NCBI RefSeq assembly: GCF_947500985.1
Contig: NZ_CANMTX010000003.1
Coordinates: forward strand, 496,001-560,000
Length of the DNA: 64,000 bases
Direction of reading: 5' to 3'
Source of the DNA: an uncultured Maribacter sp.
GTDB taxonomy: Bacteria > Bacteroidota > Bacteroidia > Flavobacteriales > Flavobacteriaceae
This document shows, piece after piece, positions 34,743 to 44,500 of this stretch (the first letter of the stretch is position 1; every line of letters starts with the position of its first letter). Below the pieces are notes generated by a model. It made no database searches and was not told the DNA's origin. It saw only the letters and a program-made list of their open reading frames with translations. The position numbers and the translations under genes were made by a program.

Positions 34743-34750
34743 CAAAGATA
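34743..34750 (-). promoter_or_regulatory. -7 box of the HPRT-Adk promoter
   Basis: On the minus strand this reads TATCTTTG, a perfect TAnnTTTG box ending 23 nt before the fusion gene ATG. No clear -33 element. Confidence 0.5.
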
Positions 34751-34783
34751 AGGTATTGCCTTGTGTTTTTGATTAGAAAGGAA

Positions 34784-34812
34784 TTGGTTTCTAAGATTTA
34801 ACCGTATTTTTG
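34784..34812 (+). promoter_or_regulatory. purK promoter
   Basis: TTG at 34784-34786, an 18-nt spacer, then TATTTTTG at 34805-34812, matching the Bacteroidota TTG-N17..23-TAnnTTTG pattern. This predicts a leader of about 40 nt before purK. Confidence 0.65.
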
Positions 34813-34855
34813 TAGTACTTAAGGCGTTTTTTCAACTGCCAAAAGCAACAATTAT

Positions 34856-36010
34856 ATGGATTATTTTTCTTCAGATTTTAAATTAGGCATATTAGGTGGT
34901 GGTCAACTAGGTAAAATGATGTTGTACGAAACGCGAAAATGGGATATTTACACCAAAGTTCTAGACGCTTCTTCTGAAGCACCAAGTAGAATGTCATGTA
35001 ACGAATTCGTACAAGGAAGTCTTTTAGATTTTGACACTGTTTACAATTTTGGTAAAGATGTAGATGTGTTGACCATAGAAATTGAAAATGTAAATCTTGA
35101 TGCTTTAGAGAAATTAGAGGATGAAGGCGTAAAAGTATATCCGCAACCAAAAGCGTTACGTATTATTCAAAATAAGGCAAAACAGAAGTTATTTTATGTA
35201 GATAACGAAATACCAACTGCAGATTTTCAGCGCTTTGCGTACTTGAGTGAAATTGAAGATAGTATTGAAAACGGAGGTTTACAATTTCCGTTTGTGTGGA
35301 AAGTAGCTCAATTCGGTTATGACGGACAAGGAGTTAAAGTTGTTCGCAGTTTAGACGATTTACAAGGATTACCTACGGGAGAATGCATTACCGAAACTAT
35401 GATTCCGTTTAAAAACGAATTAGCAGTAATCGTATCAAGAAATTCTGAAGGAGAAATTAAGACATACCCCGTTGTAGAGATGGAGTTTCATCCAGAAGCC
35501 AACCAAGTAGAATACGTTATTTGTCCTGCTCGTATTGATGAGAAAGTGGCTGAAAAAGCAAGAGCACTAGCATTAAAAGTAGCGGATAAAATAGGACTTA
35601 CAGGTTTGTTAGCAGTTGAAATGTTCCAAACCGAAGATGATAAAATATTGGTGAACGAAGTGGCACCAAGACCACATAACAGTGGTCATTATAGTATTGA
35701 GGCTAGTTACACCAACCAGTTTGAACAACACATACGTAGTATTCTAGGTTTACCTTTAGGAATAACCGATAGCAAAGTTGCTGGTGTAATGGTCAATTTA
35801 GTAGGCGCAGAAGGCTACACAGGTGATGTTGTCTATAAAAATATAGAAGAAATTTTAGCGATGGAAGGTGTTACTCCGCATATATACGGAAAGGCACAAA
35901 CCAGACCATTTCGTAAAATGGGACATGTTACCATCGTAAATAATGACTTAGGTAAAGCGAGAGCGATTGCCGAAAAAGTAAAGGAAACAATTCAAGTGAT
36001 TTCAAAATAA
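34856..36010 (+). CDS. purK: 5-(carboxyamino)imidazole ribonucleotide synthase
   Basis: 384 residues, normal length. ATP-grasp enzyme: N-terminal L-G-I-L-G-G-G-Q-L-G-K-M (residues ~8-19) is the PurK hallmark. The ATP-grasp region has W-K-V-A-Q-F-G-Y-D-G-Q-G near 144-155, and the metal/catalytic stretch is N-E-V-A-P-R-P-H-N-S-G-H near 266-277. It converts AIR and bicarbonate plus ATP to N5-CAIR in de novo purine synthesis. purE follows 5 nt downstream and uses its product directly. It has its own promoter, divergent from the salvage/Adk fusion gene. Confidence 0.95.
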   Translation: MDYFSSDFKLGILGGGQLGKMMLYETRKWDIYTKVLDASSEAPSRMSCNEFVQGSLLDFDTVYNFGKDVDVLTIEIENVNLDALEKLEDEGVKVYPQPKALRIIQNKAKQKLFYVDNEIPTADFQRFAYLSEIEDSIENGGLQFPFVWKVAQFGYDGQGVKVVRSLDDLQGLPTGECITETMIPFKNELAVIVSRNSEGEIKTYPVVEMEFHPEANQVEYVICPARIDEKVAEKARALALKVADKIGLTGLLAVEMFQTEDDKILVNEVAPRPHNSGHYSIEASYTNQFEQHIRSILGLPLGITDSKVAGVMVNLVGAEGYTGDVVYKNIEEILAMEGVTPHIYGKAQTRPFRKMGHVTIVNNDLGKARAIAEKVKETIQVISK

Positions 36011-36015
36011 AAAAT

Positions 36016-36504
36016 ATGAGTAAAGTAGCCGTAGTAATGGGTAGTACAAGTGACATGCCCGTAATGCAAGATGCCATAGATATTTTAAAAGGTTTTGATA
36101 TAGAAGTAGATGTCGATATAGTATCTGCACATAGAACACCAGAAAAATTATTCGATTTCAGTAAAAATGCACACACTAATGGCTATTCTGTAATTATAGC
36201 AGGTGCCGGTGGCGCTGCTCATTTACCAGGTATGGTAGCTTCTATGTCTCCGCTACCTGTAATTGGAGTTCCTGTTAAAAGCAGTAATTCTATAGATGGT
36301 TGGGACTCTATCTTATCTATCCTTCAAATGCCTGGTGGTGTACCGGTTGCCACTGTTGCATTAAACGGAGCAAAAAATGCAGGAATATTAGCTGCACAAA
36401 TTATAGGTAGCTCAGACAAGTGTGTTTTGGACAAAATTATCTTATATAAAGAAGGTTTAAAACAAAAAGTAATTGATGGCGCTAAAGCTGTAAACGGTAA
36501 ATAG
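36016..36504 (+). CDS. purE: N5-carboxyaminoimidazole ribonucleotide mutase (class I PurE)
   Basis: 162 residues. The class I PurE signature is present: M-G-S-T-S-D-M-P-V near 9-17, S-A-H-R-T-P near 40-45, A-G-A-G-G-A-A-H-L-P-G-M near 66-77 and P-V-K-S near 93-96. It interconverts N5-CAIR and CAIR, directly after PurK in the pathway and 5 nt downstream in the operon. Cytoplasmic and homo-octameric in known members. Confidence 0.95.
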   Translation: MSKVAVVMGSTSDMPVMQDAIDILKGFDIEVDVDIVSAHRTPEKLFDFSKNAHTNGYSVIIAGAGGAAHLPGMVASMSPLPVIGVPVKSSNSIDGWDSILSILQMPGGVPVATVALNGAKNAGILAAQIIGSSDKCVLDKIILYKEGLKQKVIDGAKAVNGK

Positions 36505-36555
36505 TCATCTACAAGAAATTTCAATTCTCAAATCTAATTTCTCAATACTAGAAAT

Positions 36556-38580
36556 ATGAATCCATTATTATCCCCATTTGATACCGCTCCATTTTTACAA
36601 ATAGAAAACGAGCATTTTAAGCCAGCATTTCTACAATCTATTGAAGACGCTAGGGCAGAAATAGATGCTATCACTAAAAATACCGATGCGCCTACATTTG
36701 AAAACACGATAGAAGCCTTAGAATTTTCAGGACAGCAATTAGATAGAATATCAAGTGTATTTTTCAACTTAAATTCTGCAGAAACAAACGAGGAGATTCA
36801 AAAAATCGCTCAAGAGGTTTCTCCGTTATTATCAGAATTCGGTAATGACATTACATTAAACGAAGACCTGTTCAAAAGAGTAAAAGCAGTTTATGATCAA
36901 AAAGGAAGTTTAGACCTTACTGTGGAGCAAAACACTCTTTTAGATAAAAAATACAAGAGTTTTAGTAGAAACGGAGCTAATCTATCTGAAGAAAAGAAAA
37001 CACGCTTAAGAGCTATAGATGCCAAACTGGCTAAACTTAAATTGACGTTCGGTGAGAATGTACTAGCCGAAACCAATAAATATCAATTGCACCTAACGGA
37101 TGAAGCAGATTTAGACGGATTACCAGAAGGTGAAAAGGAAGCTGCTGCTCATTTAGCACTTTCAAAAGGCAAAGAAGATGGCTGGATGATTACGTTAGAC
37201 TACCCAAGCTATATTCCGTTTATGAAGTATGCCAAGAATAGAGAGTTAAGAAAAGAACTTTCAATGGCATTTGGCAGTAGAGCATTTCATAACGACAAGT
37301 TAGATAATCAAGAAAACGTTCTTGATATTGCCAAGTTACGTTTTGAGAGAGCCAATCTTTTAGGGTATAAAACACACGCCAACTTCGTTCTTGAAGAACG
37401 TATGGCAGAGACACCAGAGAAAGTTCATTCTTTCTTAAACGAATTGCTTTCAAAAGCGAAGCCAGCTGCAGAGCGTGAGTTTAAACAACTAGAAAATTTC
37501 GCCAAAAAACTAGATAATATTGACCGTTTAGAAAAATGGGATAGCAGTTATTATTCTGAAAAATTAAAGCAAGAGTTATTTAATTTGGATGACGAAAAGC
37601 TGAAGCCTTATTTTAAATTAGAAAACGTTATTAACGGCGTTTTCAAAGTTGCCGAGAACCTATTCGACTTACAATTTGAAGAAGTACATGACATTGAAAA
37701 ATATCATGACGAGGTAAAAACGTATAAGGTTTATGATGCCGATAAAAATTTCGTATCATTATTCTATGCAGATTTTCACCCAAGAGCAGGTAAACGAGGT
37801 GGCGCGTGGATGACTTCATACAAATCGCAATGGAAAAGAAACGGAGAAAATGTGCGTCCGCATATATCTAACGTGTGCAACTTTACTCCGTCAACTAAAA
37901 GCAAACCATCTTTATTGACTTTTAATGAGGTAACGACCTTATTCCATGAATTTGGACATGGGTTACATGGTATGCTGGCAAACACTACCTACCCTAGCCT
38001 TTCTGGAACATCTGTTTTTTGGGATTTCGTAGAATTACCTAGTCAGGTGTTAGAAAACTGGTGTTATGAAAAAGAAGCATTGGAACTGTTTGCAAAACAT
38101 TACGAAACCGGCGAAACCATACCCATGGCATTGGTACAGAAAATAAAAGAATCGGCAACCTTTCAAGAAGGTATGCAAACACTACGACAGTTAAGTTTTG
38201 GATTATTGGATATGTCTTGGCACGGAATTTACCCAACAAGTATTACCAATGTAAAAGCACACGAAGATGAAGCATTTAAAGACACCAGTCTTTACCCAGC
38301 AACACCAGAAACGTGTATGAGTACCGCATTCTCTCATATTTTTCAAGGCGGATATTCTTCTGGGTATTATAGCTACAAATGGGCTGAAGTGTTAGATGCA
38401 GATGCCTTTGCCTATTTTAAAGAAGAAGGTATTTTCAATAAAGAAGTCGCAACTAAATTTAAAGACAATGTATTGTCGCAAGGTGGTACTGAAAACCCAA
38501 TGACACTTTATAAAAGATTTAGAGGAGCAGAACCAAATGTTGAGGCATTGCTAGAAAGAGCCGGATTATTACAATCGTAA
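36556..38580 (+). CDS. M3 family zinc metallopeptidase (oligopeptidase A / dipeptidyl carboxypeptidase type)
   Basis: 674 residues, typical of OpdA/Dcp. No signal peptide, so cytoplasmic. Mostly helical N-terminal two-thirds; the zinc site H464-E-F-G-H468 in T-L-F-H-E-F-G-H-G-L-H, with a Glu ligand expected ~25 residues downstream in D-F-V-E-L-P-S-Q. The C-terminal G-G-Y-S-S-G-Y-Y-S-Y region is the substrate-binding tyrosine loop of the family. It degrades short peptides left by larger proteases. It begins 51 nt after purE and may be read through from that operon; a terminator follows. Confidence 0.92.
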   Translation: MNPLLSPFDTAPFLQIENEHFKPAFLQSIEDARAEIDAITKNTDAPTFENTIEALEFSGQQLDRISSVFFNLNSAETNEEIQKIAQEVSPLLSEFGNDITLNEDLFKRVKAVYDQKGSLDLTVEQNTLLDKKYKSFSRNGANLSEEKKTRLRAIDAKLAKLKLTFGENVLAETNKYQLHLTDEADLDGLPEGEKEAAAHLALSKGKEDGWMITLDYPSYIPFMKYAKNRELRKELSMAFGSRAFHNDKLDNQENVLDIAKLRFERANLLGYKTHANFVLEERMAETPEKVHSFLNELLSKAKPAAEREFKQLENFAKKLDNIDRLEKWDSSYYSEKLKQELFNLDDEKLKPYFKLENVINGVFKVAENLFDLQFEEVHDIEKYHDEVKTYKVYDADKNFVSLFYADFHPRAGKRGGAWMTSYKSQWKRNGENVRPHISNVCNFTPSTKSKPSLLTFNEVTTLFHEFGHGLHGMLANTTYPSLSGTSVFWDFVELPSQVLENWCYEKEALELFAKHYETGETIPMALVQKIKESATFQEGMQTLRQLSFGLLDMSWHGIYPTSITNVKAHEDEAFKDTSLYPATPETCMSTAFSHIFQGGYSSGYYSYKWAEVLDADAFAYFKEEGIFNKEVATKFKDNVLSQGGTENPMTLYKRFRGAEPNVEALLERAGLLQS

Positions 38581-38599
38581 TATGTTACTTAAAAACTAA

Positions 38600-38634
38600 A
38601 AAAAGGGAGTCGATTTAGATCGAATCCCTTTTTA
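38600..38634 (+). terminator. Terminator after the M3 peptidase gene
   Basis: AAAAGGGAGTCGAT / ATCGAATCCCTTTT form a 14-bp stem with one mismatch and a TTAG loop, flanked by A- and T-runs. It could serve the convergent YwqK-repeat gene too. Confidence 0.8.
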
Positions 38635-38662
38635 AATATTCACCGTAGTTATGTATATTACA

Positions 38663-41248
38663 TTAATACAAATGATAGCTATCAATAAACTTTGTAACAA
38701 TATTTAAGCGTTCTAAATATTCTGGTCGAGAACCTAAAATTATTTTTTCTTTAGCCTCGAAAATAACTATGCCATCAATATCGATTACTTCCGTTTTTAT
38801 ATATTCATCGCTTTTGGTAAGTTTAACATAACTTACTCTGTTATTATAATTGTTTGTAGTTAACAGGATTGTACCCGATATCAACACCCCCATTTTTAAA
38901 TTGGCTTTATATTCTTGATCACCTTTCTCATTATATCTAATTACATCGCCATCTATATAATTATTTTTTGACCGATACTTAAGCCTTATAAAATCTGATT
39001 CAGGATAATATGAAACGGTCTCATCTTCTATCCCGTTTACATACGTAGTTACATTTTTACCATTCTCCCCGTAGGTTATACGTTTTACTAAAACACCTTT
39101 CTCGTAAGACTCCTCGTTAGCACCACGTTTGGAGTATGTATTTAAAAGTATTGTACCATTATAAGGTTCGCCATTCTTGTATTCTACTTTAGAAATCAAT
39201 ATACCTTCATCATTGTAGTATACTACATCACCATTTAATATGTCATTCGTATAATTTTCAGTTTTCTTTAAAACTTCGATATAGTTATAATAATTAAACG
39301 CGCCTTCTCTCTTATCATTTACAAATTTACCTTCCTCTTTAATTTTACCAGAGTAATCATATTTTACATAATCACCATTGCGTTTACCTTGATCAATTAC
39401 ATATTTTGTTTTATCTGCAGTGCTGTAAGCAATACCTTGCCAAGGTTTTTTGTTTACATATTCAACACGACCAAGTAATTCTGCTGTTTCATCACTATAA
39501 AAAGATTCACAACAAGTAATATCAAAGTCATGTATTAAAATAGCTTTCTGCTTGTCATAATCTACATTTCTTTGCATTTCATATCTTTTTGAAGATACTA
39601 CCATACCATTCTCATAAACGTCTATTAATTGTATGTCATTACTGTCTACAAAAAATTTATATAATTTTCCCTCTTTGTTCTTGTAATCAAATACGCCCAG
39701 CTGCTCACCTTGCATATCAAAAAATTCACCCTTTACTTCCTTATACTTAGCATAGGTAATATCACTCTGTATTTGTCCATTACTATAAAAACGAATCTCT
39801 CTTAATTTGTCATAGCCGTTGTTATCATATTCTTCTATCTTCTTGAAGGTCTTATAGGTATCTTTAGCGACCAAGCGCTTTCTAAAATCTGTACGCTTTA
39901 CCAACACACCTTCTTTAAACTCATTAATACCGGACACTTCGCCATTCTCTGACCCTAAGGTAAACCGTTTACCTTCGTAGGGAGAACTAAATCCGTTTTC
40001 AAAATTAATTTTTAATTCACCTAGAATATTGCCGTCAAAGTCGTAATAAACTTCTTTGATCTTATTCATCTTTTTCTGCGGTTTCTGAGTATTTCTATAA
40101 AATACAATCTCTTCTACCAATTCACCGTCTTCATAAACAATACTATGATATTTGGTAATTTCCGTACCATGTAAAGGCAACCCATTTTTAAAGGTCATTC
40201 TATGGATCTCGTTACCATTATCATCAAAATTTATTTGCAATGATTTAAAGCCATTTTCAAATTTGGAAGAAGTCGTTAATTTATTATTGGTATTATAAAC
40301 CTCTTCCGTTATAATTTTCCCATCAGAATATATAGTTATAGAACCAATTGTCCCATTATATTCTTTAGTCGTATTTAATTGAAATTTAATGAGTTTACCA
40401 TTTGTAGGACGCAAGTAATCACCATCTAAAGCATACTCGATTTTACCTAAAAGCTCACCTGATTTAGAATAATATTCTTTTGACCATTTACCATTAGTAT
40501 TGACCTTTTCTCGAACCTGCCCGTTATGATAATAGGTTGCAGAAATAAGTTCTCGGCCATATGGAAGATATCTAATTTGTTGAACTCTCATGGGATTATA
40601 ATAATAAAACACCTCTACCCCTTTTGCATAACCATTTGAAAGTAGCGTACGATCACCTATTAATTTACCACCATCACCATAGTACTTAGAATGGTAATTT
40701 CCTTTTTTTAAGGTACTATAATTCTCATATCTAATACCTTTTCGCTCACCATCATAATAAACCTGCACTAACGTATCTCCTGCTTTTTCTTGATAAAAGT
40801 GGCCTTCTCCATAATCTGAAATCATTTTGCCAGAAATAAAAGAACCGTTCTTATAATATGCTATATATTTTTCATCGCCGTCATAGGAAATAAATTCACC
40901 ATCTAGCCTATTGTTTGCATATGTGCTTTGGCGATAAGCCTTCCCATTTTCTTTGTACCAGGTAACCAAACCAAACCATATGTCTTTTTCTTTACTTGAA
41001 GACATACCACGCATTTGTAGTTTACCACTTATGTAATAGTCTTCAACCTTGTATAAGTTGCCCATCTTTTCAATTTTGGGTCTAAAAAAAGAAGCTTCTT
41101 CTCTAGAAGTGATCTTCCATTTAGCATCGAAAAATACAGTGTCGTTTTGGGCTTGAATTGATGAAAAAACAAAAAACACTAAAATAGTCAACACCATTGA
41201 TAATGAATTGGGTAAAGTTTTAAACTTAAGTGAGATAATTTTAAACAT
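38663..41248 (-). CDS. Large exported YwqK/MORN-type repeat protein
   Basis: 861 residues. An N-terminal hydrophobic export signal ends near SSIQAQ (residue ~34; a start at Met18 would give a more standard length). The rest consists of roughly twenty degenerate units of the form Y-x-(N/D)-G-x(n)-Y-x-x-G (examples: Y-Y-H-N-G-Q-V-R, V-Y-E-N-G-M-V-V, F-Y-S-N-G-Q-I-Q), the pattern labelled 'toxin-antitoxin YwqK family antitoxin' or MORN-like. No toxin gene is nearby, so the antitoxin label should not be taken literally. It is much longer than usual YwqK proteins. No T9SS C-terminal domain is seen. Probably a beta-solenoid-like envelope protein. Confidence 0.75.
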   Translation of the reverse strand: MFKIISLKFKTLPNSLSMVLTILVFFVFSSIQAQNDTVFFDAKWKITSREEASFFRPKIEKMGNLYKVEDYYISGKLQMRGMSSSKEKDIWFGLVTWYKENGKAYRQSTYANNRLDGEFISYDGDEKYIAYYKNGSFISGKMISDYGEGHFYQEKAGDTLVQVYYDGERKGIRYENYSTLKKGNYHSKYYGDGGKLIGDRTLLSNGYAKGVEVFYYYNPMRVQQIRYLPYGRELISATYYHNGQVREKVNTNGKWSKEYYSKSGELLGKIEYALDGDYLRPTNGKLIKFQLNTTKEYNGTIGSITIYSDGKIITEEVYNTNNKLTTSSKFENGFKSLQINFDDNGNEIHRMTFKNGLPLHGTEITKYHSIVYEDGELVEEIVFYRNTQKPQKKMNKIKEVYYDFDGNILGELKINFENGFSSPYEGKRFTLGSENGEVSGINEFKEGVLVKRTDFRKRLVAKDTYKTFKKIEEYDNNGYDKLREIRFYSNGQIQSDITYAKYKEVKGEFFDMQGEQLGVFDYKNKEGKLYKFFVDSNDIQLIDVYENGMVVSSKRYEMQRNVDYDKQKAILIHDFDITCCESFYSDETAELLGRVEYVNKKPWQGIAYSTADKTKYVIDQGKRNGDYVKYDYSGKIKEEGKFVNDKREGAFNYYNYIEVLKKTENYTNDILNGDVVYYNDEGILISKVEYKNGEPYNGTILLNTYSKRGANEESYEKGVLVKRITYGENGKNVTTYVNGIEDETVSYYPESDFIRLKYRSKNNYIDGDVIRYNEKGDQEYKANLKMGVLISGTILLTTNNYNNRVSYVKLTKSDEYIKTEVIDIDGIVIFEAKEKIILGSRPEYLERLNIVTKFIDSYHLY

Positions 41249-41349
41249 ACATTTTTTTAAAATATTATTTGTAACGGTACAAGCTGACTAAAATAGTAGT
41301 TTGAGTTATAAAAATCAAAGTACACTCTAACTTCAACATCTGGTATTAA

Positions 41350-41389
41350 AAAATATTGTGATTCTGAAAAGAGTCAATTACAATATTTT
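41350..41389. other. Long inverted repeat in the YwqK/PAS-kinase intergenic region
   Basis: AAAATATTGT (41350-41359) and ACAATATTTT (41380-41389) are perfectly complementary; TGATT/AGTCA inside extends the stem with one G-U pair. No gene overlaps it. Confidence 0.5.
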
Positions 41390-41451
41390 CGTCTATCGTG
41401 TAAATCACAAAATCTCGAAACACACTATAAATGAAATATTTAATAATTATC

Positions 41452-41483
41452 TTGTAGCCATACAGCTACAATATTATTTTTTT
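41452..41483 (+). terminator. Orphan terminator-like hairpin upstream of the PAS kinase
   Basis: TTGTAGC-CATACA-GCTACAA followed by TATTATTTTTTT on the plus strand. There is no plus-strand gene upstream of it within the 289-bp intergenic region, so it may end an unannotated small RNA or attenuate the kinase transcript. Confidence 0.45.
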
Positions 41484-41537
41484 AAAGCCAGTAAATATAT
41501 TTAACTTTTCTACATAATTATATAATCTATAATTGGA

Positions 41538-44500
41538 ATGAGTAAAGAGAACACTCTTTCGTATATAAAGAAATTTCCGGAGTCTTTTAACAAAGAGCCT
41601 AAGCTGGCTATATTTCAGATTGATTTAAAATCTAAGTCAATAGATTGGAACATCATTTTAAAAAAAATTCACGAAGTTCCATTAGATTATATTCCGGATA
41701 TCGAAAACTGCTATGGAAACTTCAAGAATGTTGATTCAGAAAACAAAATTCTACAAGCACATAAAAATGTTATAGAAAATGATGTTTCGTTCGAGTTGGA
41801 TTATGAAATAATAACCGCAAAAGGCAATTCTCGTCTATTACAAATTACCGCACAGCCAATTACATACCACGGGGAATGTATTAGTATTTATGGGATAGTT
41901 AAAGAAATAAACCTAGGTAATGATTCAAGCCTACAAAATATTCAACTAAAACATCAATTAAACTATGCTGAAGAATTAGCTAAATCTGGCTCTTGGAATT
42001 GGAATGTTCTCACGGGAGAATTAATATGGTCAGATAATTTTTACAAAATTTTCAACCATAGCAAAAGCAATCCAATATCTTATGATGTTTACTTAAGCTA
42101 TATTCATGAAGATGATAAAGAAGAAATAGCTAGAAAATTCGAATCAGTTTTAGAAACAAAAGAATTTCCAGATTCTAGATACCGACTTCGGTTAAAGGAT
42201 GGCACAATAAAAACACTAATTTCAAAAGGTAAAGTTGTCCCAAATGAAAAAGGTGAGATTATAACCGTGCTAGGAGCCTGTCAAGACATAACAGAACGCA
42301 TTGCTATTAAAAAAGAACTTTCACATACCAATAAACAATTAAAATTAACTGAGACAATTAATGAGGCTGGTACCTGGCAATTAAACCCAAGCACAGGTGC
42401 ATTCAAATGGTCAGACAATCTTTATAAAATAACAGATTTTGAATCTGACCAAGCTATAAGTTTTGAAATGCTATATGCTCGCATACACCCAGATGATAAG
42501 CACCACGTTGACAAAGTACTGAAGTTGGTTCAAGAAAGTGGAATAAAGCAAACTTTCAATCATCGTCTTATAACAAAGGATGGTAGCGTTAGAACATTAG
42601 AAATTTCTGCAGATATTTTATCAAATAATTTAAGTGACGATAAGGTATTAATTGGTACTGCACGAAATATTACCAATAGCATAAAAATCGAACATGAGTT
42701 AATAGAAATAAACCAATTACTTGATTTTGCAGAGCATCTGACAACAATGGGGTATTGGAGATATAAACCTGAAACCGATGATGTTTTTTGGTCGAACAAC
42801 CTATTTAAAATGTTCGATTTACCTAAAACAGAGCAATTATCTTTTAGTTCGTATTTCAATAGAATACACCCAGATGATCAAGCATTCGTAAAAGAAAGGA
42901 TCGATCGATCTATTCACGATAATAAATTCTATGATTTTACACATAGAATTGTTCTTAGTGACAGCACCATACGAATTATACAGATTATAGGCAAGGTTAC
43001 CCAAAACAGAAATGATGGTTTGCACGAATTACTCGGCACATGTTTAGATGTTACGGATAATGAGTCAAGAGAATTAGAACTTTCTAAAAAAAACCAACAA
43101 TTAAACGTTGCAGAAAAGATGGCAATGATTGGTTATTGGCAATGGAACACACCCACCAACGAGGTTTTTTGGTCCGATAATTTACATGCTATTTATGGTC
43201 ACGATAAACAAGAACCTTTAACTTTCGAAACTTATATTAATTATGTACATGAAGAAGATAAAAAAGCTGTAGTCGCCAACCTTAAAACAGCGATGAAAAC
43301 TGGCAATTTTCTAGAATCCACGTATAGAATTCAACTAGACGATGGCAGTATTAAAATCATAAAATCTGTCGGTAAAATCACCCTAAACAGTAAAGGTGAA
43401 GTTCTTGAGATGTCAGGCACATGCCAAGATATAACTATAGCTAAAAACAATGAACTAGAATTACTTAAAATCAACCAACAGCTCAGCCTTGCAGAGCAAA
43501 TGGCTATGTTAGGTATATGGGTATGGAAACCAAAAAAAAATATATTTCAATGGTCTGATAGTCTTTATAAAATTTATGGATTTGAACTGGGATCAGAAGT
43601 AAATATGGACAAAGCCATATCCATGATATACCCACCCGATAAAGACAAGGTAAAAGAAGTAATCAAAAACTTACTAAATGGCATAGAAGAGCCAAGGTCT
43701 ACATATCGAATTATATTAAACAATAATGAAATTAAAACCTTAGAAGTTAGACGTGAAATTTCTAAAGACGAACATGGAAATATTGAATTATTGGGTACGA
43801 CCCAAGACATTACACATATCGTCGAAACAGAACAATTATTAAAAGAAAAAAACCATCTACTTTCTTTTACCGAAGAAATGGCTTCGATGGGATCTTGGCA
43901 GTGGAACCCCCATACAGGCAAATCAAAATGGTCAGACAATCTTTATAAACTCTATGACCTTGAATTAGGCATATCAATAGATATGGATTTATTCTTATCA
44001 AGAATACATCCAGAAGATTCTGAAAAGGTCGTTGAGCATATAGAACATATAGTCTCTACACAAAAAAGCGAAACTCTTTTATCATACCGAATTATTTTGA
44101 ATGACAATTCAATTCGATCTCTTGAGCTAATGGCCGAAGTAGTTAAGGACAGTAATGACCAAATGATAGAATTAATTGGCACCGCACAAGATGTAACAGA
44201 CCGTATTAAAAGAGAACAAGATTTATTAGAAAAAAACCAACTTTTAAATTTCGCCGAACAGCTCTCCAGTATTGGTTATTGGAAATGGGACATTGTCAAT
44301 GATGTTATGGAGAAATCGGAAAATTTATTGAAAATTTTAGATTTTGATCAAGAAACGAAACTTAATTTCAATACATATATAAACAGAGTTCACCCAGCTG
44401 ATCGCGAAAAAGTAATTGATGTTAGCCGAAAAATAATAAAAACAAAAAAGTTTGACAAATTTCATCATAGAATCATAAAGAATGATAATTCTATTAGATC

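Noticed and set aside
38663-41248. YwqK 'antitoxin' as part of a toxin-antitoxin system
   Set aside because: No small toxin gene on either side; the name comes only from the repeat family.
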